Shown here piece by piece: positions 5,756-6,429 of a DNA stretch of 6,429 bases (positions are counted from its first letter, which is position 1; every line of letters begins with the position of its first letter). Source of the stretch: Actinomycetota bacterium. GTDB taxonomy: Bacteria > Actinomycetota > Actinomycetes > S36-B12 > UBA5976. The stretch spans positions 1 to 6,429 of the forward strand of contig JAPLBX010000173.1 of the NCBI GenBank assembly GCA_026392535.1, written 5' to 3'. A model generated the notes under the pieces. It was not told the origin of the DNA. It saw nothing but the letters and a program-made list of their open reading frames with translations, and did not search any database. Both the position numbers and the translations under genes were made by a program.

Positions 5756-6369
5756 GGCCGTCTCACAGACGTGAGATGGCCCAGCGAGCAGTAAGAGATA
5801 AAGTAATCCCCATTCGTTTGGCGTGTGAAGCCTTTAGGGTTAGCGAGTCTTGTTATCGCTACCAAGCCAAGAACAACGCCGAAAATGAGATCATTGCTAA
5901 CTGGTTGATCCGTTTAACGGATAACAACCGCAGCTGGGGCTTTGGCCTTTGCTATTTGTATCTGCGTAACATGAAGAACTTTACCTGGAATCATAAACGG
6001 ATCTATCGTATTTATAAGGAATTAGAGCTGAACATACGTATCAAGCCACGTAAACGTCTGGTACGTGATAAGCCTGAAACTTTAACTGTTCCACTAGCCA
6101 TGAACCAAGTATGGTCAATGGATTTTATGCATGACCAATTAGAGGATGGTCGCAGCATCCGGTTGTTTAATGTCATTGATGACTTTAATCGGGAGGCTTT
6201 AGGGATTGAAGTAGACTTCTCTTTACCCTCTGAGCGAGTCGTTCGCAGCTTAGATCAAATCATTGCTTGGCTTGGCAAGCCTTGCGTGATACGAGCGGAT
6301 AACGTACTAAATGCAAGAACTTTTTCCAGTGATAGGCAAAGCCATCCCGTCACTGCAATTTGCAGTTAA
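5749..6369 (+). pseudogene. IS3-family transposase OrfB, truncated before the catalytic Glu
   Basis: The frame carries an OrfB N-terminal region (VRPSHRREMAQRAV, then the HTH_21-like VSESCYRYQAKN and NNRSWGFGLCYLYLR) followed by the rve integrase core with NQVWSMDFMHD (first Asp, codon 125 counted from 5749) and CVIRADN (second Asp, codon 184). In family members DN is followed by GPE and, about 35 residues after the second Asp, the catalytic Glu. Here the similarity stops after Asn at 6301-6303; the last 21 codons up to 6369 are unrelated. About a third of OrfB, including the Glu, is missing, so no active transposase can be made. Translation is expected as an OrfA-OrfB fusion through frameshifting rather than from the GTG at 5749. 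Confidence 0.85.
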
Positions 6370-6429
6370 AAAATTAAAAATTACTACTCACCTCTACCCA
6401 AACAGTCACTTCCACGAATAAATCAGGGG
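6304..6429. other. Unassigned AT-rich sequence after the IS3 breakpoint
   Basis: These 126 bases do not continue orfB and match no family I recognise. They contain a 15-base inverted repeat (ACTGCAA-T-TTGCAGT, 6352-6366), an A/T-rich run after it, and short open frames on both strands. On the minus strand a frame entering at the window end closes with VTVWVEVSSNF and TAA near 6373. It could be the end of another mobile element or the C-terminus of a neighbouring gene. Nothing decides this. Confidence 0.4.
6311..6421 (+). CDS. Possible short open frame of unknown origin
   Basis: ATG at 6311 to TAA at 6419-6421 encodes 36 residues beginning MQELFPVIGKAIPSLQFAV and ending YPNSHFHE. I do not recognise it. 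No Shine-Dalgarno precedes the ATG, and an in-frame TAA lies directly upstream at 6308-6310. It may be a fragment of a larger broken gene or only a chance frame. Confidence 0.15.
   Translation: MQELFPVIGKAIPSLQFAVKKLKITTHLYPNSHFHE

Larger units (their letters stand above)
5376..6303 (+). mobile_element. IS3-family insertion sequence, 3' truncated
   Basis: The element inferred from orfA, the frameshift motif and orfB probably begins at TGAACAGTC, since IS3-family ends usually start with TG. A run of seven T at 5370-5376 makes the exact left edge uncertain by several bases. The homology to orfB ends after the codon for Asn at 6301-6303, so about 100 codons and the right inverted repeat are missing. 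The general look of orfA (MKRSKFTDSQIMEALKR..., LKKMYIEEKLKAEI) suggests an IS407- or IS51-like subgroup, but I cannot settle that. No target duplication can be checked. Confidence 0.75.

Noticed and set aside
6352..6366. Inverted repeat ACTGCAA-T-TTGCAGT as a transcription terminator
   Set aside because: The one-base centre is too small for an RNA loop without losing pairs, and neither strand has a T-run directly after the repeat.
1..6429. CRISPR array, tRNA, rRNA or riboswitch
   Set aside because: No regularly spaced repeats, no cloverleaf-like segment and no known aptamer motif were seen; nearly all sequence is protein coding.

Overview
The window looks like part of a surface-polysaccharide (O-antigen or capsule) locus from a Gram-negative bacterium, most likely a beta- or gammaproteobacterium with mid-range base composition. 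This is inferred from the WecB and WecC types, the monotopic sugar-phosphate transferase and the IS30- and IS3-type insertion sequences. I cannot name the genus from the sequence alone.

Layout: (1) bases 1-138 are the last codons of an IS30-family transposase, cut by the window edge, with the presumed IS right end and a short AT-rich leader to about 189. (2) Bases 190-5304 hold five tightly packed same-strand genes: wecB (UDP-GlcNAc 2-epimerase), wecC (UDP-ManNAc dehydrogenase), a GT4 glycosyltransferase, an SDR-type nucleotide-sugar epimerase/reductase and a small PglC/WbpL-like sugar-phosphate transferase. The gaps are 3, 34 and 3 bases, then a 4-base GTGA overlap, which fits one operon. 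(3) Bases 5304-5378 keep only the first 24 codons of a sixth operon gene. It resembles a PglD/NeuD-type sugar acyltransferase and is cut off by an insertion. (4) From about 5376 to 6303 lies an IS3-family element with orfA, a textbook A_AAA_AAG frameshift site and orfB. OrfB breaks off right after its second catalytic Asp, so the element is itself a fragment. (5) Bases 6304-6429 are AT-rich sequence of unknown origin that I could not assign.

How the genes work together: WecB and WecC convert UDP-GlcNAc to UDP-ManNAc and then UDP-ManNAcA, a repeat-unit sugar donor. The SDR protein probably finishes a second nucleotide sugar (by analogy with WbpV/WbpK, possibly UDP-QuiNAc or UDP-FucNAc, or a 4-epimer of UDP-GlcNAc). 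The PglC-like enzyme would load the first sugar phosphate onto undecaprenyl phosphate and the GT4 enzyme would add a following sugar. No 4,6-dehydratase, flippase, polymerase or ligase is present here, so the system is incomplete in this window.

I found no clearly new biological system. The points most worth a second look are the operon gene decapitated by the IS3 insertion, a hairpin that appears to bury the ribosome-binding site of the IS3 transposase, the unexplained junction near 6303, and a carbohydrate cassette bounded by IS remnants on both sides.
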